Below, one piece after another: positions 9,121 through 19,673 of a DNA stretch of 64,000 bases. The stretch comes from Azotobacter salinestris (GTDB lineage: Bacteria > Pseudomonadota > Gammaproteobacteria > Pseudomonadales > Pseudomonadaceae), in assembly GCF_009363155.1 (NCBI RefSeq), contig NZ_CP045302.1:3331001-3395000 (forward strand). The letters are read 5' to 3'. The translations under genes and the position numbers were made by a program. The notes beneath the pieces were generated by a model. It was not told the origin of the DNA and did no database searches. It worked only from the letters and a program-made list of their open reading frames with translations. Positions within the stretch are counted from its first letter, which is position 1. The number at the start of each line of letters is the position of its first letter.

Positions 9121-9526
9121 GGCGCTGCTTGGGGGGCGAAAGACTTCGTCGCGATGATCGAGAGTGCCCGAGAGCGCAACGGGGCTTCGGGGTCAGCTTG
9201 GCGAAGGATTGTGACGGCGGGAAGTAGAGTTTCGAAAATAGCGTTTCATCCGGGGATGACCGGGAGGATGGGGGCATCGACGAGGCTACGCATCCTCAGC
9301 CGGCTCGTTGTGAGAGGCAACAAGCGGCCAGGAGCAGTCATTGAACATCTTCTTTTCGCTGGCTAAAGCATCTGTTAGCGTATCCGTATGAGCGCACTTA
9401 GTTTCTTCATTTTTATTATTACCACCGTCCAGTTGATGGTGGGTTAGCGTTCATCTCTGCTTTTACCCGCCTCGAAAGGCGGGCCTCCAAAACCGACCTT
9501 CCGAGGCTCCACAGAAGGAGACTGGA
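9121..9526. other. Intergenic region at the edge of the AT-richer island
   Basis: No gene is recognised. Base composition shifts from GC-rich to clearly AT-richer near 9340. A small hairpin with a CGAA loop, CCCGCCT/AGGCGGG, lies at 9466-9483, about 45 bases before the next gene. It lacks a following T-run, so I do not call it a terminator. A good AGAAGGAG ribosome binding site precedes the ATG at 9527. Confidence 0.5.
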
Positions 9527-9797
9527 ATGAGCAAGGCACCCCACGCTGTCAAGCAACTTATCGAAGCTGCTGATCGAGCAATTACGGCAGAAGATTTCGA
9601 TGCATTAATGGATTTCTATGCTGACGATGCCACTTTGGTCATCAAGCCTGGTTTACAGGCTAAAGGGAAAGAACAGATCAGGCGTGCTTTTATTGCTATC
9701 GCAGACCACTTCAACCACAGCTTGATAGTGACTCAGGGTGAAGTGGAAATCATAGAAGGTGCGGATGTGGCTTTGGTCATCATGGAAACGCACCTAA

Positions 9798-10991
9798 GGA
9801 AATCCTGAAAAAGACTTCCCGATTCTGGTGAAATACACCCGCTCCCTTGTCCGAGTTTCCCGATGAAGCAACTGTCCTTCGCCGATGCCGAGTATGCCGG
9901 CAAGCGCAAGCAGACCCGCCGCGAGCGCTTCCTGCTCGAGATGGACCAGGTGGTGCCGTGGCAGGGGCTGATCGCCCTGATCGAGCCCTACTATCCCAAG
10001 GGCGAAGGCGGTCGGCCCGCCTACCCGCTGGCAGCCATGCTGCGCGTGCACCTGATGCAGAACTGGTTCGGCTACAGCGATCCGGCGATGGAGGAAGCGC
10101 TGTACGAAACCACTCTCCTGCGCCAGTTCGCCGGCCTGAGCCTGGAGCGCATCCCGGACGAAACGACCCTCCTCAACTTCCGTCGCCTGCTGGAGAAGCA
10201 CGAACTGGCCGGGGGAATACTGGAGGTGATCAACGGCTATCTGGGCGAGCGCGGACTGTCGCTGCGCCAGGGCACCATTGTCGACGCCACCCTGATCCAT
10301 GCGCCGAGCTCGACGAAGAACAAGGACGGCAAGCGCGACCCGGAAATGCACTCGACGAAGAAGGGCAACCAGTACTACTTCGGCGCAAAAGCTCACATTG
10401 GTGCCGACGCTGAGTCGGGTCTGGTGCACAGCGTGGTGGTCACGGCAGCCAACGTGGCAGATGTCACCCAAGTCGACCAACTGCTGCATGGCGAGGAAAA
10501 CGTAGTGAGTGCCGATGCGGGCTATACCGGCGTAGAGAAGCGCCCCGAGCATGAAGGTCGGCAGGTCATCTGGCAGGTCGCGGCCCGGCGCAGTACCTAC
10601 AAGAAGCATGGCAAGCGTAGCGCCTTATACAAAGCGATCCACAAGATCGAGAAGGCCAAGGCCCAGGTACGAGCCAAGGTCGAACATCCGTTCCGCGTGA
10701 TCAAGCGCCAGTTTGGCTACACCAAGGTGCGCTTCCGGGGATTGGCCAAAAACACGTCACAGTTGGTGACGCTGTTCGCCTTGTCGAATCTGTGGATGGC
10801 GCGCCGATATTTACTGGCGAATGCAGGAGAGGTGCGCCTGTAATGCGGGAAACGGTTGCTGCGACGTGCTCGCGGCAGCTAAAAAACGCAGAAACGAGCG
10901 GGTGATCTGATCGTTTTTGATCGATTCTCCGCTTTCAAAGTCGGCGGGGGGCTGAAGTCAGCCAGAAATACATGACTACTTCAGACCATCC
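9798..10991 (+). mobile_element. IS5-family insertion sequence, 1194 bp, TSD CTAA
   Basis: The element is flanked by the 4-bp direct repeat CTAA (9794-9797 and 10992-10995), matching the YTAR target preference of the IS5 group. The ends are imperfect inverted repeats: GGAAATCCTGAAAAAG at the left and GGATGGTCTGAAGTAG on the opposite strand at the right, agreeing at about 12 of 20 positions. Removal restores the interrupted host reading frame, which confirms the boundaries. It carries one transposase gene. Confidence 0.88.
9863..10843 (+). CDS. IS5-family transposase
   Basis: The 326-residue DDE transposase appears intact. It has the N-terminal IS5 pattern (EGGRPAYPLAAMLRVHLMQNWF near 48-69, then ERIPDETTLLNFRRLLE). 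The catalytic residues are the Asp of TIVDATLI (about 137), the Asp of VSADAGYTG (about 216) and the Glu of KVEHPFRVIKRQFG (about 275). It lies inside the 1194-bp element with 65 bases of left end and about 150 bases of right end. The element may still be active, since no frameshift or missing catalytic residue is visible. Confidence 0.92.
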   Translation: MKQLSFADAEYAGKRKQTRRERFLLEMDQVVPWQGLIALIEPYYPKGEGGRPAYPLAAMLRVHLMQNWFGYSDPAMEEALYETTLLRQFAGLSLERIPDETTLLNFRRLLEKHELAGGILEVINGYLGERGLSLRQGTIVDATLIHAPSSTKNKDGKRDPEMHSTKKGNQYYFGAKAHIGADAESGLVHSVVVTAANVADVTQVDQLLHGEENVVSADAGYTGVEKRPEHEGRQVIWQVAARRSTYKKHGKRSALYKAIHKIEKAKAQVRAKVEHPFRVIKRQFGYTKVRFRGLAKNTSQLVTLFALSNLWMARRYLLANAGEVRL

Positions 10992-11234
10992 CTAAAGGCG
11001 ATAGACAAAGACGGCTCAGCTATCAAAACCTCGCGCCGAGCCACTTATGTGTTCCGCAGGTATCCTGATGACAAATGGCTCTGTGTCGTCGATAACTCTT
11101 ATGGAACGGATCTGCTGGGGGGCGAGGCTAATGTCTAGTCCAGGGGCGGTGCTGCACTTGCTGTGCGGCAAGATTGCGTCAGGCAAATCCACTCTAGCTG
11201 CGAAACTGGCTAGCCATCCGTAAGCGGCTGGGGA

Positions 11235-12746
11235 TTACACCTTGCTGGCAGGCATCCAGTTGTGCGGCAGCAGCTCGGTGAGCCCACTGGCCTTCTGCGT
11301 TGGCAGCCGGGTCAGCACATCTTTCAGATAGGCATACGGATCATGGCCGTTCAACCGCGCTGACTGGATCAGTGTCATCAGCGCAGCCGCACGTTTGCCG
11401 CTGCGCAGCGAGCCGGCGAACAGCCAGTTCGCACGGCCGATGGCCCACGGGCGGATCTGGTTTTCACACCCGTTGTTGTCGATGGCGAGCATGCCGTCAT
11501 CGAGATAGCGCACCAGGGCCGCCCAGCGCTTGAGGCTGTAGTCGAGTGCCTTGGCGATGGCCGTGCCTTCATGCACCAACCGGCGCTGGGCGAGCATCCA
11601 GCCGTGCAGGGCATCGGCGATGGGCTTGGCTTTTTCCTGGCGTATTCGCTGTCGCTCATCGGGCAGCAAGTCGTGTACCTCGCGCTCGACGTCATACAGC
11701 TGACCGATGTGGCGCAGGGCCTGTTCAGCCAGTTGGCTCTGGTTCGCGACATGCAGGTCGTAGAACTTGCGTCGGGCATGGGCCATGCAGCCGATCTCGG
11801 TCACGCCCTGCTCGAAGCAGGCCTTGTAACCGGCGAAGTCGTCGCAGACCAGCTTGCCTTTCCAGTCGCCCAGGAAGGTGCGGACATGCTCGCCGGCACG
11901 GCTGGGGCTGAAGTCGTAGACGGCTGCGCGCAGCTCGGCGAACGGGCTGGGAACGTAGGCCCAGACGTAGGCGCGCTGGGTCTTCTTCATGCCCGGCGCG
12001 AGCATCTGCACCGGGGTCTCGTCGGCATGGACGACGTTCTGCTCCAGGACTGTGTCCCGCAGCGCATCGACCAGCGGTTGCAGCTGTACGCCGCAGCGGC
12101 CGACCCACTGCGCCAGGGTCGAGCGCGGGATGGCCAGGCCGGCCCGGGCGAAGATCCTTTCCTGCCGGTACAGGGGCAGATGATCGGCAAACTTGGCCAC
12201 CATGACCTGGGCCAGCAGCCCGGCGGTCGGGATGCCCTTGTCGATCACCTGGGCCGGAACCGGCGCCTGGATCAGGGTTTCGCACCGCTCGCAGACCCAC
12301 TTGCCGCGGATATGCCGCTCCACCGTGAAGACGCCCGGGGTGTAGTCGAGCTTTTCGCTGACATCCTCGCCGATGCGCTTGAGCTGGCAGCCGCAGGAGC
12401 ACTGCGTGTTGTCCGGCTCGTGATGGATCAGCGTGCGGGGGAACTGCGGCGGCAAGGCCGTGCGCCTGGGCTGCCGGCGTGGCCCGGCAGCGGCGGGAGC
12501 TGGAGCCAGTTCCTCGAGCTCGGCTTCGATGGCCGCGATATCGGTATCGAGCAGATCGTCCAGCAGGCTGAGCTGGGCAGCACCGAGCTGCTCGCTGCGC
12601 CGGGCAAACCGATGCCGCTTGAGGACGGCAATTTCGTGAGCCAGCTGCTCGCCGCGGGTTTTGTAGTAATGGACTTGCTGCGTCAACTGCGCCGCCAGTT
12701 CGCGCAGTTGCTCGGGAGTCAGATGGTCGAAGCAAGCAGAAGTCAT
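11235..12746 (-). CDS. tnpC: IS66 transposase TnpC
   Basis: The 503-residue protein is the IS66 DDE transposase. It has an N-terminal coiled-coil region (QLTQQVHYYKTRGEQLAHEIAVLKRHRFARRSEQ over residues 17-50) and a zinc-finger-like CSCGC plus CERCE pair (about 118-122 and 154-158). The DDE core follows, with HADETPVQ (about 242), VCDDFAGYK (about 300) and the C-terminal NNGCENQIRPWAIGR (about 427). The reading frame is intact. It differs from the second copy at a dozen or so positions clustered in the middle third. Confidence 0.94.
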   Translation of the reverse strand: MTSACFDHLTPEQLRELAAQLTQQVHYYKTRGEQLAHEIAVLKRHRFARRSEQLGAAQLSLLDDLLDTDIAAIEAELEELAPAPAAAGPRRQPRRTALPPQFPRTLIHHEPDNTQCSCGCQLKRIGEDVSEKLDYTPGVFTVERHIRGKWVCERCETLIQAPVPAQVIDKGIPTAGLLAQVMVAKFADHLPLYRQERIFARAGLAIPRSTLAQWVGRCGVQLQPLVDALRDTVLEQNVVHADETPVQMLAPGMKKTQRAYVWAYVPSPFAELRAAVYDFSPSRAGEHVRTFLGDWKGKLVCDDFAGYKACFEQGVTEIGCMAHARRKFYDLHVANQSQLAEQALRHIGQLYDVEREVHDLLPDERQRIRQEKAKPIADALHGWMLAQRRLVHEGTAIAKALDYSLKRWAALVRYLDDGMLAIDNNGCENQIRPWAIGRANWLFAGSLRSGKRAAALMTLIQSARLNGHDPYAYLKDVLTRLPTQKASGLTELLPHNWMPASKV

Positions 12747-12827
12747 GGCGCCGAGTGTGCCTGCCTTGATCGCTCCCGGCGATAGGCCGTTCGGTCAATT
12801 GCGCGGCATGGGGCACCTGACGGTCAA

Positions 12828-13163
12828 CTATAAAAGGCGGATTTCGGCCCCCGATCCGACCCGCTGCCAGGGCAGCCCGACCACCAGGGCCTGAAGCTGC
12901 TCGGCGCTCAGTTCAAACTGGGCACCCTGCCAGCTGCCCGGCCAGACGAAGCGGCCCCGGTTCAGCCGGCGCGAGGCCAGCCAGACACCGAAACCATCGT
13001 GAACCAGCACTTTCATGCGGTTGGCCCGCTTGTTGGCGAACAGGTAGGCGTTGTGCGGCTTCGCCGCACCGAAGACCGCCACCACCCTGGCCAGCGCCGT
13101 TTCCGTTCCGGCCCGCATATCCAGCGGCGCGGTGGCGAGCCAGATGGCATCGATGCGGATCAT
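12828..13163 (-). CDS. tnpB: IS66 accessory protein TnpB
   Basis: The 111-residue product begins MIRIDAIWLATAPLDMRAG and contains NAYLFANKRANRMKVLVHDGFGVWL (residues about 38-62), the IS66 Orf2/TnpB signature. It is needed with TnpA for full transposition in studied IS66 elements. Its ATG overlaps the tnpA stop by the ATGA arrangement at 13160-13163, so translation is coupled. The protein is identical in the second IS66 copy. Confidence 0.93.
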   Translation of the reverse strand: MIRIDAIWLATAPLDMRAGTETALARVVAVFGAAKPHNAYLFANKRANRMKVLVHDGFGVWLASRRLNRGRFVWPGSWQGAQFELSAEQLQALVVGLPWQRVGSGAEIRLL

Positions 13164-13489
13164 TGCAGGAGCTCGCGGACGAACCGGGCACAGCCTTCGG
13201 CATCGCCCGCCGGCCAGTGCACGGTCAAGCTTGTACGGCGATGGGGAATCTCGATGCGGATCTCCGCCTGGTCGAAAGTCGCCGACTGAACCAGCGGCTC
13301 CAGCGTCACCGGAAGAAAGGCGGGCAGTGTCCCGGTCGACGGGGAGCATGCGGCCAATCTTCTCCAGCGATGAACCACATTGGTATTGATGCCGTGGCTC
13401 AGGGCCACGCTGGCAACCGAGTTGCCGGGCAGGCTGCACTCCTGCACGACCTGCGCCTTGAAGGCCTTGGAATAAGAACGTCGCTGCAT
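13160..13489 (-). CDS. tnpA: IS66 accessory protein TnpA
   Basis: The 109-residue protein has an N-terminal helix-turn-helix (RRSYSKAFKAQVVQECS ... SVASVALSHGINTNVVHRWR) as in IS3/IS66 Orf1 proteins. It is the first gene of the element's operon, which reads leftward as tnpA, tnpB, tnpC. It probably binds the element ends or acts as regulator. The same protein is encoded at 62146-62475. Confidence 0.93.
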   Translation of the reverse strand: MQRRSYSKAFKAQVVQECSLPGNSVASVALSHGINTNVVHRWRRLAACSPSTGTLPAFLPVTLEPLVQSATFDQAEIRIEIPHRRTSLTVHWPAGDAEGCARFVRELLQ

Positions 13490-14000
13490 GATTCCCCGCT
13501 TGAAAGCCTTGAAATGGTGTCCACGATAAATAGGTGGACACCATCTCTTAGCCTGGCGGGTTCAAGCCAGATGACTTGGCCGGACGGTTACAGCCATCCT
13601 TCGACGTTATTGATAGCAGAAGATATCTGGCTAGGACAGCTCTATCCTGACGAGATTAAGACCGTTACGGATTATGTTCTTCGATCAAAAAGACTGAAGC
13701 AAATCTTAGGAAGCCACATTATTGATGTGCTCCGCGCAGAGATTAGTGTTGTACTGGACTTTCCAGCCAACACGGTTTCAGATCGGCAGTGGTTACGTGC
13801 GCTGGCTGATCAGGCTAGGGTAAACCATGTTCTCCATTTTCTTGATGTAGATGATGCTACCTGTCTTGCCCGCTTACGCTCTCGTAACTCCACTGGCAAT
13901 CATGCTTTTCAAACAAGTGACGCGGATTTCGCCCTGATCACAAGTTACTTCATGCCACCTGGGCAAGAAGAAGGATTCCACATCGTGTTGGGTTAGTCAT

Positions 14001-14114
14001 ATTAATCCGGCAATACGAAAGCACAAATAAGGCTCATACTAGTATCGGCATATATCCTTGATTTTCAAGGAGAAACCAAAATACAGAAATGCCCTATTGT
14101 ATTGCCGGATTAAT
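14001..14114. repeat. MITE-like element with 16-bp perfect terminal inverted repeats
   Basis: ATTAATCCGGCAATAC at 14001-14016 is exactly inverted as GTATTGCCGGATTAAT at 14099-14114. The 82 bases between hold no ORF but contain a second hairpin (TCCTTGA/TCAAGGA, about 14055-14071). Reading inward from TA dinucleotides, the element would be ATCCGG...CCGGAT flanked by TA, which is the pattern of Tc1/mariner or IS630-type non-autonomous elements. It directly follows the stop of the broken kinase gene, so a role as a bidirectional terminator is the alternative. Confidence 0.55.
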
Positions 14115-14168
14115 AGTTTGCTTGCTGAGAGGATAGTCTTGGCAAGCAAACGAACGTCTGCTTCGGGT

Positions 14169-16397
<2,229 letters not shown>

Positions 16398-16509
16398 GCC
16401 GCGTGCGGCGGGGAGGGCAGGCGGAGGTACGCCTCCGCGAAGGTGTGGGGATGACCCGGAGCGGCAGGCGCTAGACTGCGGAAAACCTCGGACTCCACAC
16501 GGAGACGCC

Positions 16510-17367
16510 ATGACCGCCCGCACCCTGCTGCTCACCACCCTCGCCATGCTGGCCTTCGCCGGCAATTCCCTGCTCTGCCGCCTGGCCCTCAGGGACACGG
16601 GCATCGACGCCGCCAGCTTCACCGGCATGCGCATCCTCGCCGGCGCGCTGACCCTCTGGCTGCTGCTGCGCACGCGGCAGCAGGGCAGGGCGGGCGGCAG
16701 CTGGTCCGGCGCCGTCGCGCTGTTCGTCTACGCCGCCGGCTTCTCCTTCGCCTACCTGCAGCTGGATGCCGGCGTCGGCGCGCTGCTGCTGTTCGGCGCG
16801 GTGCAGCTCGGCATGCTGCTCTACGGCCTCTCGCACGGCGAGCGCCTCGGCCCCTGGGCGAGCTTCGGCCTGCTGCTCGCCCTCGCCGGGCTGGTGGCGC
16901 TGCTGCTGCCGGGGGCCGACGCGCCGGAACCGGGCAGCGCCGCGCTGATGCTGCTCGCCGGCCTGGCCTGGGCGGTCTACTCGCTGCTCGGCCGCGGCAG
17001 TGCCGACCCGCTGGCGGCCACCGCCGGCAACTTCATCCGCGCGATTCCCCTGGCCCTGCTGCTCGGCCTGCTTCTCGTCGCGCAGAGCCGGCCGGATCCG
17101 CTGGGCCTCGTCTATGCGCTGCTCTCCGGCGCGCTGACCTCGGGGCTCGGCTACGCCGTCTGGTACAGCGCCCTGCGCGGCCTCGGCGCCCTGCAGGCGG
17201 CGACCGTCCAGCTCAGCGTGCCGATCCTCACCGCCCTGGCCGGCGCCCTGCTGCTCGGCGAGGCCCTGAGCCTGCGCCTGAGCCTCGCCGCCCTGGCCGT
17301 GCTCGGCGGCATCGCCCTGGTGCTGAGCGCCGAGCGCCCCGCCCCGCTGGCGTCGCGCCAGGCCTGA
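16510..17367 (+). CDS. EamA/DMT-superfamily transporter
   Basis: The 285-residue protein consists of about ten hydrophobic helices in two EamA repeats, the first about residues 5-140 and the second 145-278. FAGNSLLCRLALRDTGIDAASFTGMRILAGAL at the N-terminus and ALQAATVQLSVPILTALAGALLLGEALS in the second repeat are classic drug/metabolite transporter features. It is an inner-membrane permease, probably an exporter; the substrate cannot be told from sequence. It ends 19 bases before the convergent RTX protease gene. Confidence 0.88.
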   Translation: MTARTLLLTTLAMLAFAGNSLLCRLALRDTGIDAASFTGMRILAGALTLWLLLRTRQQGRAGGSWSGAVALFVYAAGFSFAYLQLDAGVGALLLFGAVQLGMLLYGLSHGERLGPWASFGLLLALAGLVALLLPGADAPEPGSAALMLLAGLAWAVYSLLGRGSADPLAATAGNFIRAIPLALLLGLLLVAQSRPDPLGLVYALLSGALTSGLGYAVWYSALRGLGALQAATVQLSVPILTALAGALLLGEALSLRLSLAALAVLGGIALVLSAERPAPLASRQA

Positions 17368-17386
17368 GGGGCGCCTACCCGGCAGA

Positions 17387-19366
17387 TCAGACGAACAGCA
17401 GCCCCTCGAAGCCGCTCAGGGTGTCGGTGCCGCCGCCGGACAGGCTCTGCACGGTGATGACGCCCTCGGCCTCGCTGACGCTGTAGTCCTCGGCGCGGCC
17501 GTGGAAGACCGCCGTGTCGTTGCCCTCGCCGCCGATCAGGGTGTCGTCGCCGCGCATGCCGTAGATGAGGTTGTCGGCCGCGTTGCCCTCGATGCGGTCG
17601 TTGCCGTCGCCGCCGATGGCGTTCTCGATGAGGGTGTCGGTGGAGATGGTCAGGAAGGGGGTGCCGCCCAGGGTGGAGGTCTGTCCGGCCACCAGGCTGA
17701 GCGACAGGTCCTGGAGCACCGCGGCGGCATCGATCCAGTCGCTGCCGCCATCGGCGTCGACCAGCGTCAGGCGCTCGCTCTGGCCGGGCAGGGCCCGCAC
17801 GGCGAGGGCTTCCTCCGTGTAGTGGTAGACATCGGCGTTGTCGGGCGCCGAGCCGTAGCCGCTGAAGCCGACCGAGTGCAGCGTGCCGCTGTCGCCCGGT
17901 AGCGCATCGCGGATCTGCAGGGTCCAGGTGCCCTTGCTGCTCTCGCCGCGCAGCCCGTCCACGCCGAAGGTGTAGGTGAACATGCCGTCGGCGTCGCTGG
18001 CCTCGCCCGTGCTGCCGTCGTAGAGCGACAGCCGCGTGCCGCTCGGCGAGATCAGGGCGATGCGCAGGTCGGTCAGGTCGGAGTGGTTGAGCGAGACCGT
18101 CAGGGCGACGTGCTCCAGGTCGATGTCGTCGTTCAGGGTGAAGCCGTAGTCCAGGGTGGCGTTGTCGGCGATGGTCGCGTTCGCTGCGATGCGGCTGTCG
18201 ATGCGGGCTTCGTTGGCCGAGGTGGCGGCGGGCTGGAGCGCGCTCCAGACCTCGGCCATGCGCACGGCGCTGAGGGCGTTGACCATGCCGTAGCCGTAGT
18301 CCTCGCTGAAATGCAGGCCGCCGCCGTTCCAGTCGTCGGCGCCGTTCCATTTCCAGGCGAAGTTCTCGTTGCTGCGGGTCCCGTTGTGGAGGCTGCCGGT
18401 GCCGGTCGCCGAGTAGGCGAGGATGTTCTGCACGTCGCGCCAGCCGAGGCCGGGGTTGGCCTCGAGCATCAGGGCGATGACCCCGGCCACCAGCGGGCCG
18501 GCCGCCGAGGTGCCGCCGAAGGTGTTGGTGTAGTCGCCGGCGAGCAGGCCGTTGTAGCCGTCCGCGCCCAGCAGGTCGGTGGTCACCGAGCCGGCCGGCG
18601 CCGACACCAGCACATGGGCGCCATAGCTGGAATAGCTGGCGACGTTGCCCGTGGCGTTGTTGCCGATCGCGGCGACGCTGACGGTGAAGCGCGAGGCGCT
18701 CACTTCCTCGCCGTTGCCGTCGACGTTGAAGTTGCCGGCCGACCTGACGTTGAGGGTGCCCAGGCCGCCGCGCCCGTCCCGGGCCGCCACCTCGAGCCGG
18801 GTGACATCCCCCCAGCTGCCGAAGTCCGGGTAGCTGCTGTAGCTGTGGTTGGTCACGTCGAACCGGCCGAGGCTCTCCAGGGTCTGCAGGTAGCGCGACC
18901 AGTTGGCGTTCAGGTCGTCTTCCCCGCCGAAGACGCGCACCGAGGTGATCCTGGAGCCGTAGGCGACGCCGACGCCGCCCTCGCCGTTGTTCTCGGCGGC
19001 GATCAGCCCGGCGACCGCGGTGCCGTGGCCCCGGTTGGCGTCCAGCGGCTGGCCGTCGTTGAGGGTGCCGCCGATGGTCAGGTGCCGGCTGGCGTCGTAG
19101 TTGGCGTCGAGGTCCCAGTGGCCGCTCTGCACCCCCTCGTCCCAGATGCCCACCGCGACGCCCGCGCCGGTGTACTCGTTCCATACGCGCTCGATGCCCG
19201 CCGTGTTGGTGGCGCCGGGCCTGGCGGCGAACCCCGCGGCGCCGATGAAGCCCAGGTGCCACTGGCTGCCGTAGAGTCCGTCGACCGGGGCGTTCTGGAC
19301 GCGTACGGCCGGCTCCGGGAAAACTTCCGCAAACAGGGGGAAGTTCGTTCTGGAAGATGGCTTCAT
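17387..19366 (-). CDS. Secreted subtilisin-like serine protease with P domain and RTX repeats
   Basis: The 659-residue protein is a peptidase family S8 enzyme. The catalytic residues are Asp76 (GIWDEGVQ), His114 (RGHGTAVAG) and Ser287 (GTSAAGPLVAG), with the oxyanion Asn212 in RSAGN. A proprotein-convertase P domain follows (about 395-510, with HSDLTDLRIALISPSGTR and KGTWTLQIRD). The C-terminus carries glycine-aspartate RTX repeats, GGDGNDRIEGNAADN and GMRGDDTLIGGEGND (about 590-625), and a hydrophobic terminal segment ending in Leu-Phe-Val. It lacks an N-terminal signal peptide. Together these imply calcium-dependent folding after type I secretion. No ABC exporter genes are adjacent. It starts one base after the stop of a small exported protein gene, so the two are translationally coupled. 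Confidence 0.92.
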   Translation of the reverse strand: MKPSSRTNFPLFAEVFPEPAVRVQNAPVDGLYGSQWHLGFIGAAGFAARPGATNTAGIERVWNEYTGAGVAVGIWDEGVQSGHWDLDANYDASRHLTIGGTLNDGQPLDANRGHGTAVAGLIAAENNGEGGVGVAYGSRITSVRVFGGEDDLNANWSRYLQTLESLGRFDVTNHSYSSYPDFGSWGDVTRLEVAARDGRGGLGTLNVRSAGNFNVDGNGEEVSASRFTVSVAAIGNNATGNVASYSSYGAHVLVSAPAGSVTTDLLGADGYNGLLAGDYTNTFGGTSAAGPLVAGVIALMLEANPGLGWRDVQNILAYSATGTGSLHNGTRSNENFAWKWNGADDWNGGGLHFSEDYGYGMVNALSAVRMAEVWSALQPAATSANEARIDSRIAANATIADNATLDYGFTLNDDIDLEHVALTVSLNHSDLTDLRIALISPSGTRLSLYDGSTGEASDADGMFTYTFGVDGLRGESSKGTWTLQIRDALPGDSGTLHSVGFSGYGSAPDNADVYHYTEEALAVRALPGQSERLTLVDADGGSDWIDAAAVLQDLSLSLVAGQTSTLGGTPFLTISTDTLIENAIGGDGNDRIEGNAADNLIYGMRGDDTLIGGEGNDTAVFHGRAEDYSVSEAEGVITVQSLSGGGTDTLSGFEGLLFV

Positions 19367-19367
19367 G

Positions 19368-19673
19368 TCATGGCTCCTCGACTTTCAGCACTTGCTCCAC
19401 CTGCAGGGTGCGTTTTCCCTGCATGCAAGGTGAAACCCTGACGAATACGCCGTTCAGCGTCAGACGGGTGGAGGGGGGATAATCACTGCGGCCGATGCCG
19501 GTCAGCGGCAGCACTTCACCGTCGCGGGTGCGCAAGAGCGGGCAGACGATGCCGCCTTCGACCAACTGGCCTTCGACTTGCACGTATTTGGCCGGTGCGG
19601 AAGTGTCCGCCATGGCGGTCAGTGCATTGCCCATGCATAACAGCAGAAACTTTCGAAAGAGCTTTCTTTTCAT
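19368..19673 (-). CDS. Small exported protein coupled to the RTX protease (DUF5818-like)
   Basis: A 101-residue product starts MKRKLFRKFLLLCMGNALTAMADTSA, a signal peptide with cleavage near Ala-Met-Ala. The mature part of about 80 residues is beta-rich with two cysteines (GGIVCPLLRT and RVSPCMQGK) that could form a disulfide. An alternative ATG 33 bases upstream (19704-19706) is in frame; neither start has a strong ribosome binding site, and I chose the one that gives a clean signal peptide. The stop is one base from the protease start. Exported proteins next to secreted proteases are often inhibitors or chaperones (as Inh with serralysins), so a protective partner is a hypothesis only. Similarity to DUF5818 is by impression. 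Confidence 0.7.
   Translation of the reverse strand: MKRKLFRKFLLLCMGNALTAMADTSAPAKYVQVEGQLVEGGIVCPLLRTRDGEVLPLTGIGRSDYPPSTRLTLNGVFVRVSPCMQGKRTLQVEQVLKVEEP

Larger units (their letters stand above)
9527..11138 (+). pseudogene. SnoaL-like/DUF4440 protein, interrupted by an IS5-family element
   Basis: The 5' part (9527-9797) encodes a small NTF2-like fold protein: AADRAITAEDFDALMDFYADDATLV and GKEQIRRAFIAIADHF in the N-terminal half are typical of SnoaL/DUF4440 (YybH-like) proteins. The 3' part lies beyond the insertion at 10996-11138 and encodes RRATYVFRRYPDDKWLCVVDNSYGTDLL, the usual C-terminal strand. If the element and one CTAA copy are removed the frame closes exactly to 137 codons. The original stop overlaps the start of the next gene (ATGTCTAG at 11131-11138), so it formed an operon with the kinase gene. 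GC content is visibly lower than in surrounding chromosomal genes, which suggests horizontal origin. Function is unknown; this fold includes isomerases and binding proteins. Confidence 0.85.
11220..13591 (-). mobile_element. IS66-family insertion sequence, copy 1, 2372 bp, TSD AGCCATCC
   Basis: The element begins GTAAGCGGCTGG and ends with the complement of GTAACCGTCCGG, terminal inverted repeats starting with GTAA as in IS66. It is flanked by an exact 8-bp duplication AGCCATCC (11212-11219 and 13592-13599), the size known for this family. It carries tnpA, tnpB and tnpC on the minus strand. A second copy lies at 60206-62577. The boundaries are supported by the restored kinase frame and by where similarity between the two copies stops. 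Confidence 0.95.
11131..13996 (+). pseudogene. Small P-loop kinase/ATPase (AAA_33-like), interrupted by IS66
   Basis: The first 89 bases (11131-11219) encode a start with a Walker A loop, GKIASGKST, about residue 13-21, as in small nucleotide or antibiotic kinases of the AAA_33 group. The rest resumes at 13600 after the IS66 element and one copy of AGCCATCC, giving a 161-residue product. Downstream features are EDIWLGQLYPDE, VVLDFPANT (Walker B-like Asp) and HFLDVDDATCLARLRSRN, the lid arginines typical of this family. The ATG overlaps the stop of the SnoaL-like gene, so both were translated as a coupled pair. The gene is AT-richer than the chromosome around it. The phosphorylated substrate is unknown. 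Both genes of this operon are now broken. Confidence 0.85.

Noticed and set aside
13163..13996. ORF running from the IS66 end into the kinase sequence, and suggestion of a fusion protein
   Set aside because: The first part is antisense to tnpA. The kinase part is the 3' half of a gene whose Walker A start lies on the other side of the element.
9466..14114. Integron-like gene cassettes with attC sites
   Set aside because: The inverted repeats at 14001-14114 lack RYYYAAC/GTTRRRY cores, no integrase is present, and the two genes overlap, which is not typical of cassettes.
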